Below, one piece after another: positions 11,570-21,626 of a DNA stretch of 64,000 nucleotides (position 1 is the stretch's first letter; every line of letters begins with the position of its first letter). This DNA comes from Shewanella oneidensis MR-1 (GTDB lineage: Bacteria; Pseudomonadota; Gammaproteobacteria; Enterobacterales; Shewanellaceae). The translations under genes were made by a program, and so were the position numbers. Under the pieces are notes generated by a model. It ran no database searches. It was not told the origin of the DNA and was given only the letters and a program-made list of their open reading frames with translations. The stretch lies in NCBI RefSeq assembly GCF_000146165.2, contig NC_004347.2, forward strand, positions 4,077,029 to 4,141,028, written 5' to 3'.

Positions 11570-12652
11570 ATGACAATAAAAGACACCCTGTTATATCTCG
11601 GTAAAGCCGTGCTTTTCGGCCTTATTATGGCAGCCATGTTTTTGTTAGTAACTCATTACTTCGACAATAAGAGTCTTGGCAACTCATTACTACAAAACCG
11701 CGGTAACAACACGGTTGAACTCTCCTTTGCCAAGGCCGTGCGTCGCGCAGCCCCTGCCGTCGTCAATATTTACAGCTTGAGTATCGATCAGAGCCGTCCA
11801 TTGAATTCTGGCTCACTCCAAGGTCTAGGATCTGGGGTGATCATGAGTAAAGAAGGTTATATTCTCACTAATTATCATGTGATTAAAAAAGCCGATGAGA
11901 TCGTCGTCGCGCTGCAAGATGGCCGCAAGTTCACCTCTGAAGTGGTGGGGTTTGATCCCGAAACCGATCTTTCAGTGCTTAAGATCGAAGGCGATAATCT
12001 CCCCACTGTGCCAGTCAATCTCGACAGCCCCCCCCAGGTTGGCGATGTGGTATTAGCCATTGGTAACCCCTATAACCTTGGCCAAACGATTACCCAAGGC
12101 ATTATCAGCGCCACAGGCCGTAACGGCTTAAGTTCGGGTTATTTAGACTTTTTACAGACCGATGCAGCAATTAACGCCGGTAACTCCGGAGGTGCATTAA
12201 TTGACACTAATGGTAGCCTGATTGGCATCAACACCGCTGCGTTTCAAGTGGGCGGTGAAGGTGGTGGCCACGGCATTAACTTCGCGATCCCGATTAAACT
12301 CGCCCACAGCATTATGGGCAAACTGATCAAAAATGGCCGTGTGATCCGTGGCGCCTTAGGGATTTCGGGCGAACCGATTAACCCTGTTGTGGCGCAAATC
12401 CTTAACCTCCCCGATTTGCGTGGCGTATTAGTCACTGGCATCGACCCTAATGGTCCTGCGGCACGTGCGCAGCTACTACCAAGGGATGTGATCATTAAAT
12501 ATGATGGTGAAGATGTGCCAGGGGTTGAAATGCTGATGGATCGAATTGCCGAAACAACGCCCGGCAAGAAAGTCATGATGACAGTGATCCGCCAAGGCAA
12601 ACAGCAAGAATTACCTGTAATCATCGATGAAAAAGTGGTTGTTAGTAATTAA
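11570..12652 (+). CDS. degS: membrane-anchored site-1 protease DegS
   Basis: 360-residue HtrA protease that in E. coli cleaves RseA to release sigma-E when its PDZ domain senses misfolded porin C-termini. One N-terminal transmembrane anchor (VLFGLIMAAMFLLVTHYF) replaces a cleavable signal. Triad: His in TNYHVI, Asp in ETDLSVL, Ser in NAGNSGGAL. There is a single PDZ domain (about 255-350), unlike the two of DegQ. It is transcribed separately from degQ and ends at a stem-loop just before the IS cluster. Confidence 0.95.
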   Translation: MTIKDTLLYLGKAVLFGLIMAAMFLLVTHYFDNKSLGNSLLQNRGNNTVELSFAKAVRRAAPAVVNIYSLSIDQSRPLNSGSLQGLGSGVIMSKEGYILTNYHVIKKADEIVVALQDGRKFTSEVVGFDPETDLSVLKIEGDNLPTVPVNLDSPPQVGDVVLAIGNPYNLGQTITQGIISATGRNGLSSGYLDFLQTDAAINAGNSGGALIDTNGSLIGINTAAFQVGGEGGGHGINFAIPIKLAHSIMGKLIKNGRVIRGALGISGEPINPVVAQILNLPDLRGVLVTGIDPNGPAARAQLLPRDVIIKYDGEDVPGVEMLMDRIAETTPGKKVMMTVIRQGKQQELPVIIDEKVVVSN

Positions 12653-12677
12653 TTGAATGACCATGTTTAGATAAATG

Positions 12678-12708
12678 CCAAATGAGGCCGGAATAAAGCC
12701 TCATTTGG
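12678..12708 (+). terminator. stem-loop after degS
   Basis: Inverted repeat CCAAATGAGGC/GCCTCATTTGG with a 9-base loop shortly downstream of the degS stop. The T run is weak, so it may be an inefficient terminator. Confidence 0.55.
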
Positions 12709-12734
12709 TGTAATTACAATCTAAATCGCGTATT

Positions 12735-14027
12735 GAGGGCGTTCAAAATTCTGTGTCAGGCTAATTTTTAAATTTCTAGCACGCTATCTAAACGTCCTTC
12801 AAAATAAATCGCTAACTGAGATAAACAAAGGCTCCAATTGTGGATTGGCATGGTCCATTTATCTGAGGCGTTTAATATGCCTGCGTAAAGTAGCTTCAAC
12901 AAGCTATTTTCATTAGGAAAAGCACCTTTGGTTTTGGTGAGCTTTCTAAATTGGCGATGTACAGCCTCAACTGCATTGGTCGTGTAAATCACTTTCCTGA
13001 TATGTTCTGGGTACTTAAAATAATGAGACAAATTATGCCATTTGCGACGCCAAGAGTTGATTACCAACGGATAAGCATCACCCCATTTGGCCTCCAGTTC
13101 GTCCAATGCCATCTCTGCGGCTTCTTTACTCACGGCTCGATACACAGGCTTTAAATCAGCCATAAACGCTTTCTGATTTTTTGAGGCGACATACTTCATT
13201 GAGTTACGGATCTGGTGGATAACGCATAGCTGTGTTTCCGTATGAGGAAAGATACTGGCTATGGCCTCAGGGAAACCGGTCAAGCCGTCAACACAGGCGA
13301 TAAGAATATCTTTTACACCACGATTATTAAGATCGGTCAGTACGGATAGCCAGTAATTAGCGCCTTCATTTTCGGATAAGTGAAGCCCTAAAATTTCCTT
13401 TTTTCCTTTCATATTAAGCGCTAACAATGTGTAAACGGCTTTACTGACGTAACGCCCATCCTCTTTGACTTTATAATGTATCGCATCAAGCCAAACGATA
13501 GGATAATGGCTATCTAATGGGCGCTGCTGCCACGCTTTAAGTTCGGGGATGAGTTTGTCAGTGATAGCACTGACTGTTGCGTTAGACACATTGAGCCCAT
13601 ACATATCTTCAACATGTTGATTAATATCGCGATAGCTCATACCTATACTGAACATCGATAACACTTTACGTTCGATTTCATCGGTTAGTGTAGTTTGATT
13701 TTTCTTAATCAACTGAGGCTCAAAGGTGCCATTGCGGTCTCTAGGCGCGTCTAACTCAAAGTTACCGGACGGATGCTTAATGGTCTTAGGGGTTTTGCCA
13801 TTTTTACGATTAGGCTGAGGATCATGCGCTAAATGCTGCTCAAGCTCAGCCTGGAGAGCCGCTTCAGTGAGTTGCTTGATCAGTGGGCCAAGAATGCTGT
13901 CTTTACCTGTGAGGCTTTTACCTGATTGCAGATCTTTAAGGGCTTGTTCGAAGTTAAAAGGTTGGGTCATGTGTCATTCCTGTTTTTGAATATTTTACTG
14001 AAATGACACAGAATTATGAACACTACC
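12735..14027 (-). mobile_element. IS256-family insertion sequence, intact
   Basis: A 1293-bp element with imperfect terminal inverted repeats that share TTCAwAATTCTGTGTCA (12742 rightward and its complement ending near 14021). It is flanked by a perfect 8-bp direct repeat CGCGTATT at 12727-12734 and 14028-14035, the duplication size expected for IS256. The transposase lies on the minus strand. The intact ORF and perfect target duplication suggest a recent insertion. Confidence 0.93.
12768..13970 (-). CDS. IS256-family (mutator-type) transposase
   Basis: 400-residue DDE transposase of the IS256/Transposase_mut family. Catalytic carboxylates fit D in VWLDAIHYKV, D in ACVDGLTGF and E in TTNAVEAVHR. 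The family CxxH motif is present as CVIHQ. The N-terminal ~90 residues are repeated in a fragment at 15786-16057, showing a second copy in the same cluster. The ORF is uninterrupted, so the enzyme is probably functional. Confidence 0.95.
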   Translation of the reverse strand: MTQPFNFEQALKDLQSGKSLTGKDSILGPLIKQLTEAALQAELEQHLAHDPQPNRKNGKTPKTIKHPSGNFELDAPRDRNGTFEPQLIKKNQTTLTDEIERKVLSMFSIGMSYRDINQHVEDMYGLNVSNATVSAITDKLIPELKAWQQRPLDSHYPIVWLDAIHYKVKEDGRYVSKAVYTLLALNMKGKKEILGLHLSENEGANYWLSVLTDLNNRGVKDILIACVDGLTGFPEAIASIFPHTETQLCVIHQIRNSMKYVASKNQKAFMADLKPVYRAVSKEAAEMALDELEAKWGDAYPLVINSWRRKWHNLSHYFKYPEHIRKVIYTTNAVEAVHRQFRKLTKTKGAFPNENSLLKLLYAGILNASDKWTMPIHNWSLCLSQLAIYFEGRLDSVLEI

Positions 14028-14035
14028 CGCGTATT

Positions 14036-14334
14036 ACCTCATCCTCAAATGGCAGAACTAATATCTCACCGCGCTATTTTTAACTCACTTTTGCCCAAAG
14101 CTAGATTACTGAACCATATATGCTTATATAGATTGCCACTGTTTCCCCAGTGACAAACCGCCCCTTTATTTCACTAGAAGTATCCCTATAGGCTCAACGG
14201 CGGCATCTGCAGCACACGGAAGTGTAAATGTCGCGTTCACATGGTCAATAATGTTCCAGACATTATAGTGATATTCCCCATATCCCTATGGGTCTGATGT
14301 GAATGAGCAACCATGCCGCCAAGACAAAAGAGAG
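14036..14334. repeat. non-coding stretch with GGGA-loop hairpins
   Basis: About 300 bases without a gene between the IS256 and IS110 elements. It contains small hairpins that read GGGA or GGGAAA in the loop on the minus strand: a 6-bp stem at 14277-14292 (CCCATA-GGGA-TATGGG on the minus strand) and a 5-bp stem at 14139-14154 (CACTG/CAGTG). It belongs to the same class of structured repeats seen at 16.2, 33.2, 54, 56.6 and 57.8 kb. Confidence 0.5.
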
Positions 14335-14354
14335 GACATATATGGTCACCTCGG

Positions 14355-14663
14355 GGTTAGCAAGGTCAATGTCCTATTTTGTTCAAATTAATTTGTGCTA
14401 ATCGATAATTCACCTTTCACAACGGGGTATCGGTCGTTAATGGTTTGCGGTCTTGCGACATATATCCGGCGTCTGTTGCGCCCTAATGAGATCCAAATTG
14501 ACGTCTTACCCTCCTTGGCACCCACATGGCCTCAAAGGCCACTGTCCTCATCAGGTTTTGGGTAAGACAAACCGTTTAACTCATTAATACCATTACCGCT
14601 GTTGTGCTTTGATGGACATTTATCTATTTACATTTTGAGTCTATTTACGCAAAAAACACTGCA
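14355..14663 (-). ncRNA. candidate bridge/seekRNA region of the IS110 element
   Basis: About 310 bases of non-coding DNA lie between the transposase stop codon and the inner end of the subterminal repeat. In IS1111-type elements the target-specifying RNA is encoded in this 3' non-coding segment. I see potential stems (for example around GACGTCTTACC and GGTAAGAC at ~14500-14570) but have not folded it; exact RNA ends are unknown. Confidence 0.4.
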
Positions 14664-15698
14664 TTACGTTGCCAATTTACAGGCCTTATTCATATCAAAT
14701 GCTTGTCCGCGGCTCATCACTACAAACACCATCCGAGCCATCTTATTGGCCAAGGCAACCGTCACTTTGCAGACGTGTTGACGCTGTTTAAGCCGTTGTA
14801 ACCACAGGCTAAGTGAGTCGTCTTTCTTATCGCACCAGTTCACCACGGTTCTTGCGCCATGGATAAGTAACCGCCGGAGCGTTTGATTTCCGCGCTTGGT
14901 TATCTTGCCGAGCCGATTGGTCGTGCCACTGCTGTATTGTGAAGGAGTGAGCCCTAGCCATGCCGCCAATTGCCGGCCATTTTTAAAATCATTAACTTCA
15001 TTAATACTGGCTAATAATGTGGATGCGACGATAGGGCCGACACCGGGGATGGTTAGCAATAATGGATACTGTGGCATGGCTTGGGCAAGGGCTAATATGT
15101 CCTGTGCAACCTGGTCGATTTGTTCATTTAAATACAACTGAAACTCATAGAGTCGTTGAATAAACCCTCTGGCAACCGTGGATAATTCGTTGTCAGCATC
15201 TTCAAGAATGAGCGGAATGGCTAACATCAACTGGCGGCGGGTCTTTGCGACAATCAGGCCGTATTCCGCGAGAAAACCACGCAGTTGATTGCAGTTAGCC
15301 GTGCGATTCTCCACCAAGCGCTCACGAATGCGCAGTAAAGATTGAATATCCTGCTGCTCGACCGTTTTAGGGCGAAGTAGACTCACTTTAGGGCGGCCAG
15401 CCGTTTCTCCGATGGCAACCGCATCATTGGCGTCATTCTTATTACCAACCAGCATGGCTTTCACCATTCTGGCGGGGATAAGCTTGACGGTATGGCCGAG
15501 TTTTTCGATTGTACGCCCCCAGTAATTAGCGCTGTAGCAGGCTTCCATCACCACGAGTGTCGGCTCGCATTGCCTAAGCATGTCAAGTAATGCTGGGCGA
15601 TTGATTTTACGGTTAAAAGCAATGGTGTTATCAGGGTTAAAGGCTGCGACTTGGAAGACAGTTTTTGCCAAATCAATGCTGATGAGTTTATAGTTCAT
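14664..15698 (-). CDS. IS110-family (IS1111 group) transposase
   Basis: 344-residue DEDD transposase. The N-terminal RuvC-like domain starts ISIDLAKTVFQVA, with later acidic residues in VVMEACYSANYW and NKNDANDA. The C-terminal Transposase_20 domain has the LTIPGVGPIVASTLLA helix-hairpin-helix and the downstream GLTPSQYSSG with its conserved serine. Start: an in-frame GTG lies three codons upstream (15707), but the ATG follows GAGGTGACC at good spacing. The ORF appears intact. Confidence 0.92.
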   Translation of the reverse strand: MNYKLISIDLAKTVFQVAAFNPDNTIAFNRKINRPALLDMLRQCEPTLVVMEACYSANYWGRTIEKLGHTVKLIPARMVKAMLVGNKNDANDAVAIGETAGRPKVSLLRPKTVEQQDIQSLLRIRERLVENRTANCNQLRGFLAEYGLIVAKTRRQLMLAIPLILEDADNELSTVARGFIQRLYEFQLYLNEQIDQVAQDILALAQAMPQYPLLLTIPGVGPIVASTLLASINEVNDFKNGRQLAAWLGLTPSQYSSGTTNRLGKITKRGNQTLRRLLIHGARTVVNWCDKKDDSLSLWLQRLKQRQHVCKVTVALANKMARMVFVVMSRGQAFDMNKACKLAT

Positions 15699-15785
15699 AT
15701 CGGTCACCTCGAGTCAGATTTTGTGCACCTAAATCATGGCACATTGCGATGCCGAGACCGAGGTGACCATCTCAGCAGCCATATC

Positions 15786-16114
15786 TTTTTCTTAATCAAC
15801 TGAGGCTCAAAGGTGCCATTGCGGTCTCTAGGCGCGTCTAACTCAAAGTTACCGGACGGATGCTTAATGGTCTTAGGGGTTTTGCCATTTTTACGATTAG
15901 GCTGAGGATCATGCGCTAAATGCTGCTCAAGCTCAGCCTGGAGAGCCGCTTCAGTGAGTTGCTTGATCAGTGGGCCAAGAATGCTGTCTTTACCTGTGAG
16001 GCTTTTACCTGACTGCAGATCTTTAAGGGCTTGTTCGAAGTTAAAAGGTTGGGTCATGTATCATTCCTGTTTTTGAATATTTTACTGAAATGACACAGAA
16101 TTATGAACAGCCTC
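15786..16114 (-). pseudogene. 5' fragment of a second IS256 copy
   Basis: A near-identical copy of the right end and the first ~90 codons of the IS256 element at 12735-14027. It includes the terminal TGACACAGAATTATGAAC repeat and then breaks off abruptly at 15786 where the IS110-derived sequence begins. The frame runs on to 15734 as a short chimeric ORF that lacks all catalytic residues, so no active transposase is expected. No target duplication is visible. Confidence 0.88.
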
Positions 16115-16204
16115 TGTCATTCCAATCAGTTCTGGCACGTTTATGTCCCAAAGCATGCTGTGTCTTTCTTTAAAACCTGCAAGCTACACCGATGCTAAAA
16201 GAGT

Positions 16205-16310
16205 GAGTCATGGTGATTAGCGAGACGACCGTCCGCCCCACGGATGGGGCGGTCGAGCATCCAAGGATGGACTAGCTGCGTGTCGTCGAGCAAATGCCAT
16301 GACTCATCCA
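16205..16310. repeat. structured inverted-repeat element upstream of murA terminator
   Basis: The outer arms TGAGTCATGG and CCATGACTCA (10 bp, perfect) enclose a GACGAC/GTCGTC stem and an 8-bp hairpin CCGCCCCA/TGGGGCGG with loop CGGA (16233-16252). It is non-coding and of the same hairpin class as other repeats in this window. Confidence 0.6.
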
Positions 16311-16365
16311 TCAATCAAATCCAGCGTTTAAATGCCCCTTACTTTTTACCTAAACAAATTGCACC

Positions 16366-16400
16366 CAATAAAAAACCAGCACTAGGCTGGTTTTTTATTG
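16366..16400. terminator. murA terminator
   Basis: Long A-tract, stem AACCAGC/GCTGGTT with ACTAG loop and T-tract, just downstream of murA on the minus strand; symmetrical. Confidence 0.85.
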
Positions 16401-16421
16401 GAAGCTAATCCTACGCAAATG

Positions 16422-17687
<1,266 letters not shown>

Positions 17688-17693
17688 TCACTA

Positions 17694-17945
17694 CTAGCTG
17701 TTGAAAATTTTCTCGCGTTTCCATTGAGTCGGCGTGAAAGTTTTAATCGTTAATGCATGTAACTCACCGCTGGCGATATAGCTCATCAGCGGTGCATAAA
17801 TGGTTTGTTGTTGTTTAACACGACTCATGCCGTCAAAACATTCGCCGACGGCGATCACTTTATAGTGACTACCATCTGAACTGGCGTGCACTTCATCGAG
17901 TGCTAACGCGTCACGTAAAATCTGTTCTATTAAGCTGCATTCCAT
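17694..17945 (-). CDS. ibaG: BolA-family protein IbaG
   Basis: 83-residue BolA/IbaG protein. The family motif region reads DGSHYKVIAVGECFDGMSRVKQQQTIYAPL, and the C-terminus HALTIKTFTPTQW is typical. BolA proteins bind monothiol glutaredoxins and Fe-S clusters; IbaG is linked to acid stress in E. coli. The frame is open to 17999, but the ATG giving MECSLIEQIL matches the family start and does not overlap mlaB. Its position between mlaB and murA is conserved in gammaproteobacteria. Confidence 0.92.
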   Translation of the reverse strand: MECSLIEQILRDALALDEVHASSDGSHYKVIAVGECFDGMSRVKQQQTIYAPLMSYIASGELHALTIKTFTPTQWKREKIFNS

Positions 17946-17961
17946 GAAATTCGGTACCTTT

Positions 17962-18246
17962 TCAATTCGCTTCTTCACTGAAGAAGGACTGTAAATCATA
18001 TAAATCGATTAATTTTTTTAACTGCGCTGACGCTGAGCACAACTGTAGTGGCGTAGCATGCTGACGAACTAACGCCAGCAAAAACGCCACGCCAGCGCTA
18101 TCGCTGTACTCAAGCTCTGATAGCGACAAGATTTGGGTATCTTGGCTTAACAGGCTTTGCCTTTGTGGCCAAAGCGCGATCACTTGATCCTGTGATAAAC
18201 GCCCTTTGAGATGGCAAATGTTACCCTGTTGCACAAATTCAACCAC
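17962..18246 (-). CDS. mlaB: STAS-domain protein MlaB
   Basis: 94-residue STAS-domain protein, the small cytoplasmic subunit of the MlaFEDB phospholipid transporter. The core LSLSELEYSDSAGVAFLLALVRQ matches the STAS loop that contacts the MlaF ATPase. The gene lies 5 bases after mlaC. Sequence similarity in this family is low, so the call leans on operon position. Confidence 0.9.
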   Translation of the reverse strand: MVEFVQQGNICHLKGRLSQDQVIALWPQRQSLLSQDTQILSLSELEYSDSAGVAFLLALVRQHATPLQLCSASAQLKKLIDLYDLQSFFSEEAN

Positions 18247-18251
18247 GGCGC

Positions 18252-18905
18252 TTACTTCCCTGCTTTTGGCTGTTTAGTCACTTTGTCTTTAGTGCGCTCT
18301 TCAAGCATCTTGATCACCGGTTCAATCCCCTGTTGGCGGATAAGATTCGAGATTTCAGATTGCTTAGAAGACAGTAAACTGACGCCTTCAGCAACTAAGT
18401 CAAACGCCTTCCAAGAGTCATCCTTGAGGCGGCGAGCTTTAAACAACAGCTTAATCGGCGGACGACCCGCTTCGATAATCTGGACGTTTACATCGACAAT
18501 TTTCTCATTGCTGAAATCACTACCAGGCGAAAACTCCACTTTTTGGTTAGTGTATTCGGTAAAGGCTTGAGCATAGGTTGTGACTAAATAGCCTTGGAAG
18601 GCATCGACGAAACGATTGCGTTGATCTTCAGTCGACTCTTTTAAATACTGCCCTAACACTTTGTAAGAAGCGTATTTATAGTCGATGTAGGGCATGAGTT
18701 CTTCACGCACAATCACCTTGAGATGGTCTGCATCCGCGTCAATCAACGCCTTGTCTTTGTGGAAACGATCGAAGGTTTTGTTCGCAACGGACTTCACCAT
18801 GGAGTACGGGTCCATAGTGTTAATCTGAGTATCATCCGCCAATGCGGTCGTTGCTGTAAATATCCATACTAACGGCAGTAAAAAGCGCGATAAGCGTTTA
18901 AACAT
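18252..18905 (-). CDS. mlaC: periplasmic phospholipid carrier MlaC
   Basis: 217-residue MlaC/Ttg2D protein with a signal peptide (RFLLPLVWIFTATTALA). It shuttles phospholipid between the outer-membrane MlaA complex and MlaFEDB, maintaining outer-membrane lipid asymmetry. Family features include the early DRFHKDKALIDAD region, the YASYKVLGQYL segment and the QGYLVTTYAQAFTEY helix. The C-terminus is basic. It sits between mlaD and mlaB. Confidence 0.95.
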   Translation of the reverse strand: MFKRLSRFLLPLVWIFTATTALADDTQINTMDPYSMVKSVANKTFDRFHKDKALIDADADHLKVIVREELMPYIDYKYASYKVLGQYLKESTEDQRNRFVDAFQGYLVTTYAQAFTEYTNQKVEFSPGSDFSNEKIVDVNVQIIEAGRPPIKLLFKARRLKDDSWKAFDLVAEGVSLLSSKQSEISNLIRQQGIEPVIKMLEERTKDKVTKQPKAGK

Positions 18906-18916
18906 AGCGGTAACCC

Positions 18917-19390
18917 CTATTTATCCTTTGAACCCATACTATATAAGAACTGACCAATCAGATCTTCTAACACTAATGCTGAGCGAGTATCGTCAATCTT
19001 GTCGCCATCCTTGAGCATACTCACATCATCATCGACAAAGCCCGGTGTTAGTCCGAGGAACTGCTCACCGAGCAAACCTGAAGTTAAAATAGCTAAGCTA
19101 CTGGTTTCAGGGAATTTATCGTAACGTTTATCCATCACAATCGTGACTACAGCCACCAGTTTTACTGGGTCTAAGTCAATCTTGCTCACTCGGCCTACCA
19201 CCACACCGCCCACTTTGACGGGAGAGCGTACTTTAAGGCCACCAATATTGGTAAAGTTGGCGCTGAGGGTATAGCTGCTGTCGCTGGTTTGCACTTCAAT
19301 ATTGGCGACTTTAAACACCAATACTAAAAAAGCCGCTAAACCCGTTAAAAGAAACACACCCACTAATAATTCAATTTTTCGTGTCAACAT
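18917..19390 (-). CDS. mlaD: MCE-domain protein MlaD
   Basis: 157-residue MlaD with one N-terminal transmembrane helix (LLVGVFLLTGLAAFLVLVF) and a single MCE domain (GGLKVRSPVKVGGVVVGRVSKI at about residues 49-70; LLGEQFLGLTPG at about 108-119). It forms the hexameric periplasmic ring of the MlaFEDB transporter. It is followed by mlaC after 11 bases. Confidence 0.96.
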   Translation of the reverse strand: MLTRKIELLVGVFLLTGLAAFLVLVFKVANIEVQTSDSSYTLSANFTNIGGLKVRSPVKVGGVVVGRVSKIDLDPVKLVAVVTIVMDKRYDKFPETSSLAILTSGLLGEQFLGLTPGFVDDDVSMLKDGDKIDDTRSALVLEDLIGQFLYSMGSKDK

Positions 19391-19446
19391 GCTCAGTTAC
19401 CACTCTGTTAATCCGTCTCTATCTGTATCCTTGGCGCTGCAATCCA

Positions 19447-20232
19447 TTAGCGGCCAAACATCAGGGCTGTCAGTAAAAAGTCCAATGCCAATACGGCGAG
19501 GCTTGATTGCACCACGGTTGAGGTGGTTGCACGGCTGATCCCCTCTGGATTAGGGATCACTTGATAACCACGGTAGAGAGCAATCCAAGTCACCACGACG
19601 GCAAAGACCCCACTTTTAATCAAGCAGTTAACTATGTCTTGGCGCCATTCTACCGAGGCCTGCAAAATTGACCAGAAAGCACCGCTATCGATACCCTTCC
19701 ACTCTACTCCCACTAAATGGCCGCCATAAATCCCAACAGCAGTAAACATCAACGCCAATAAAGGCATGCTGATCACCCCAGCCCAAAATCGTGGCGCAAT
19801 GATTTGCCTGAGCGGGTCAATCGCCATCATTTCTAAGCTTGATAACTGCTCGGTACTCTTCATCAGACCGATTTCAGCAGTGAGTGCAGAACCTGCGCGG
19901 CCAGCAAATAACAATGCCGTGACCACCGGACCGAGCTCACGCAGTAAACTTAAGGCTACCATGGGGCCTAAACTTTCTTCCGTCCCAAACCCCACCAAAA
20001 TGTTGTAACCCTGAAGGGCTAACACCATGCCAATAAACAGGCCGGAAACAACAATAATAACCATAGATTGTACGCCGACCACATAGATTTGGCGCACTAA
20101 TAATGGAAAGCCTTTACGCACCCGAGGCCAACGAACAATCGCGCCCCACAGCATCAGGCCCGCACGGCCAAAACCGAGCACTAACTCGATAGCGCTGCGG
20201 CCAAGGTCGGCAATATTGTCTAATAACTTCAC
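19447..20232 (-). CDS. mlaE: phospholipid ABC transporter permease MlaE
   Basis: 261-residue permease with five or six hydrophobic segments. The family signature [20 protein letters not shown] (~65-84) and the conserved [24 protein letters not shown] (~100-123) are present, as is the C-terminal [17 protein letters not shown]. Its start overlaps the end of mlaF by 4 bases, indicating coupled translation. Confidence 0.97.
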   Translation of the reverse strand: MKLLDNIADLGRSAIELVLGFGRAGLMLWGAIVRWPRVRKGFPLLVRQIYVVGVQSMVIIVVSGLFIGMVLALQGYNILVGFGTEESLGPMVALSLLRELGPVVTALLFAGRAGSALTAEIGLMKSTEQLSSLEMMAIDPLRQIIAPRFWAGVISMPLLALMFTAVGIYGGHLVGVEWKGIDSGAFWSILQASVEWRQDIVNCLIKSGVFAVVVTWIALYRGYQVIPNPEGISRATTSTVVQSSLAVLALDFLLTALMFGR

Positions 20233-21047
20233 TTGCCAACTCCTTTTGCCAACAATTCTTGCTGATAATCCTTTGCCGGATAATGGAAAGGTACAGGACC
20301 GTCAGGCGCACCTTCGATGAACTGTTTTAGCTGCGGATTATCCGCATGCTTTAACTCCTCCGGCGTGCCATGGGCAATGACTTTTTTATCAGCAACCACA
20401 TATACATAATCCGCAATCCCGAGCACCTCATCCACATCGTGGGACACTACAACCGAGGTTAAATTAAGGGCATCGGACAGTTCGCGGATAAGCTTAACCA
20501 ACACTCCCATGGAGATCGGATCTTGCCCAGCAAAAGGCTCATCGTACATGACCATTTCAGGCTCAAGGGCTATCGCCCGAGCCAAAGCTGCACGGCGCTG
20601 CATCCCTCCGGATAATTCGCTTGGCATCAACTGCGCAGCCCCCCGCAGCCCAACGGCCTCAAGTTTCATCAGCACGATAGTGCGAATAATCTCTTCGGGC
20701 AGGCCTGAATGTTCACGCAGCGCAAAGGCAACATTATCGAAAACATTAATATCAGTGAATAAGGCGCCACTTTGAAACAACATGCTCATGCGTTTACGCA
20801 GTTCGAATAATTCGTTACGACTCGCGGCGTGCACATCCTGTCCATCAAACAACACTTGTCCGCTGTCGGGTGTTAATTGTCCACCGATAAGCTTCAGCAA
20901 GGTGGTTTTACCTATGCCACTGGGTCCCATAATGGCGGTAACTTTGCCCCTAGGGATAGACAGGCTAATATCTTCGTATATGACACGCTGACCACGGCGA
21001 AAGCCCAAATGACGGATCTCAACCAACGGCGTTTGTTCTTGAGTCAT
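20229..21047 (-). CDS. mlaF: phospholipid ABC transporter ATP-binding protein MlaF
   Basis: 272-residue ABC ATPase. Walker A is [11 protein letters not shown], the signature is [16 protein letters not shown], and Walker B is [13 protein letters not shown] followed by the VVVSHDVDE switch. First gene of the leftward mla operon. The annotated ATG follows a weak ribosome-binding sequence. Together with mlaE, D, B and C it forms the retrograde/anterograde phospholipid transport system. Confidence 0.97.
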   Translation of the reverse strand: MTQEQTPLVEIRHLGFRRGQRVIYEDISLSIPRGKVTAIMGPSGIGKTTLLKLIGGQLTPDSGQVLFDGQDVHAASRNELFELRKRMSMLFQSGALFTDINVFDNVAFALREHSGLPEEIIRTIVLMKLEAVGLRGAAQLMPSELSGGMQRRAALARAIALEPEMVMYDEPFAGQDPISMGVLVKLIRELSDALNLTSVVVSHDVDEVLGIADYVYVVADKKVIAHGTPEELKHADNPQLKQFIEGAPDGPVPFHYPAKDYQQELLAKGVGK

Positions 21048-21626
21048 GTTTGATTCCGATATTTGAAAGAGGTGGCCTACGCTTCCAGCCTAGACCAATC
21101 GAAGAGCCGCAAATTGTACGTAATTGCGCTTTAACCTACAACAGAATCGACACTATCGTCCTGCGATACTTTCAATTTGCCTCATTTCCAGCGAGAATGC
21201 GCCCTAAGTTTCCGCTCAGTGAAGCTAAAGTGTTACTTAATGTTTTCGTCTATGTTGGTAGATAAGCAAAATTGTTTGCTTAACAGTCATAGCATAAGTG
21301 AATGTACACTGACATAACGCCAGTACAACTTAAGTCAAAAGCACTATCGAGTGCCGGCATTAAACGTCAAAGTGAGCATCAGAGTCGCCATGCTCAATAT
21401 GGGCGGCAAAAGGGTAACACCAAAGACGATGATATTGCTCAAAGCATTCAAAGGCTAAACAAGTTAATCTGCCCTTTTGCTTTGGCAGCTTATGGGCACT
21501 GAGCTTTAACAATAAAATGCGACTCAGAGAAAGAAGCCGTTAATTTTATCATCTTTATCGCGTACCAAATTGTGCTATTCCAATCCCAGACGGGGCGACA
21601 AAGACAATGCAAGAAGAGAGATAGAC
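21048..21626. other. divergent mlaF/kdsD intergenic region
   Basis: About 580 bases. Short open frames here have no recognisable product, good start context or codon pattern, so I do not call a gene. It should hold divergent promoters for the mla and kds-lpt operons. Confidence 0.45.

Larger units (their letters stand above)
14335..15775 (-). mobile_element. IS110-family element, IS1111-type
   Basis: A transposase gene flanked by perfect 12-bp subterminal inverted repeats TGGTCACCTCGG (14343-14354) and its complement (15758-15769). Such subterminal repeats and a long non-coding segment 3' of the transposase are marks of the IS1111 subgroup. The exact outer ends cannot be fixed because this family makes little or no target duplication. 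The right end abuts a truncated IS256 copy. A remnant of the 14335-14420 end occurs at 54102-54190. Confidence 0.8.

Noticed and set aside
12735..16114. composite transposon formed by the two IS256 copies
   Set aside because: The complete copy has its own 8-bp duplication and the second is a fragment without a matching outer duplication.
21050..21502. short open frames in the mlaF-kdsD intergenic region
   Set aside because: No ribosome-binding sequence, no family, and codon use unlike neighbours.
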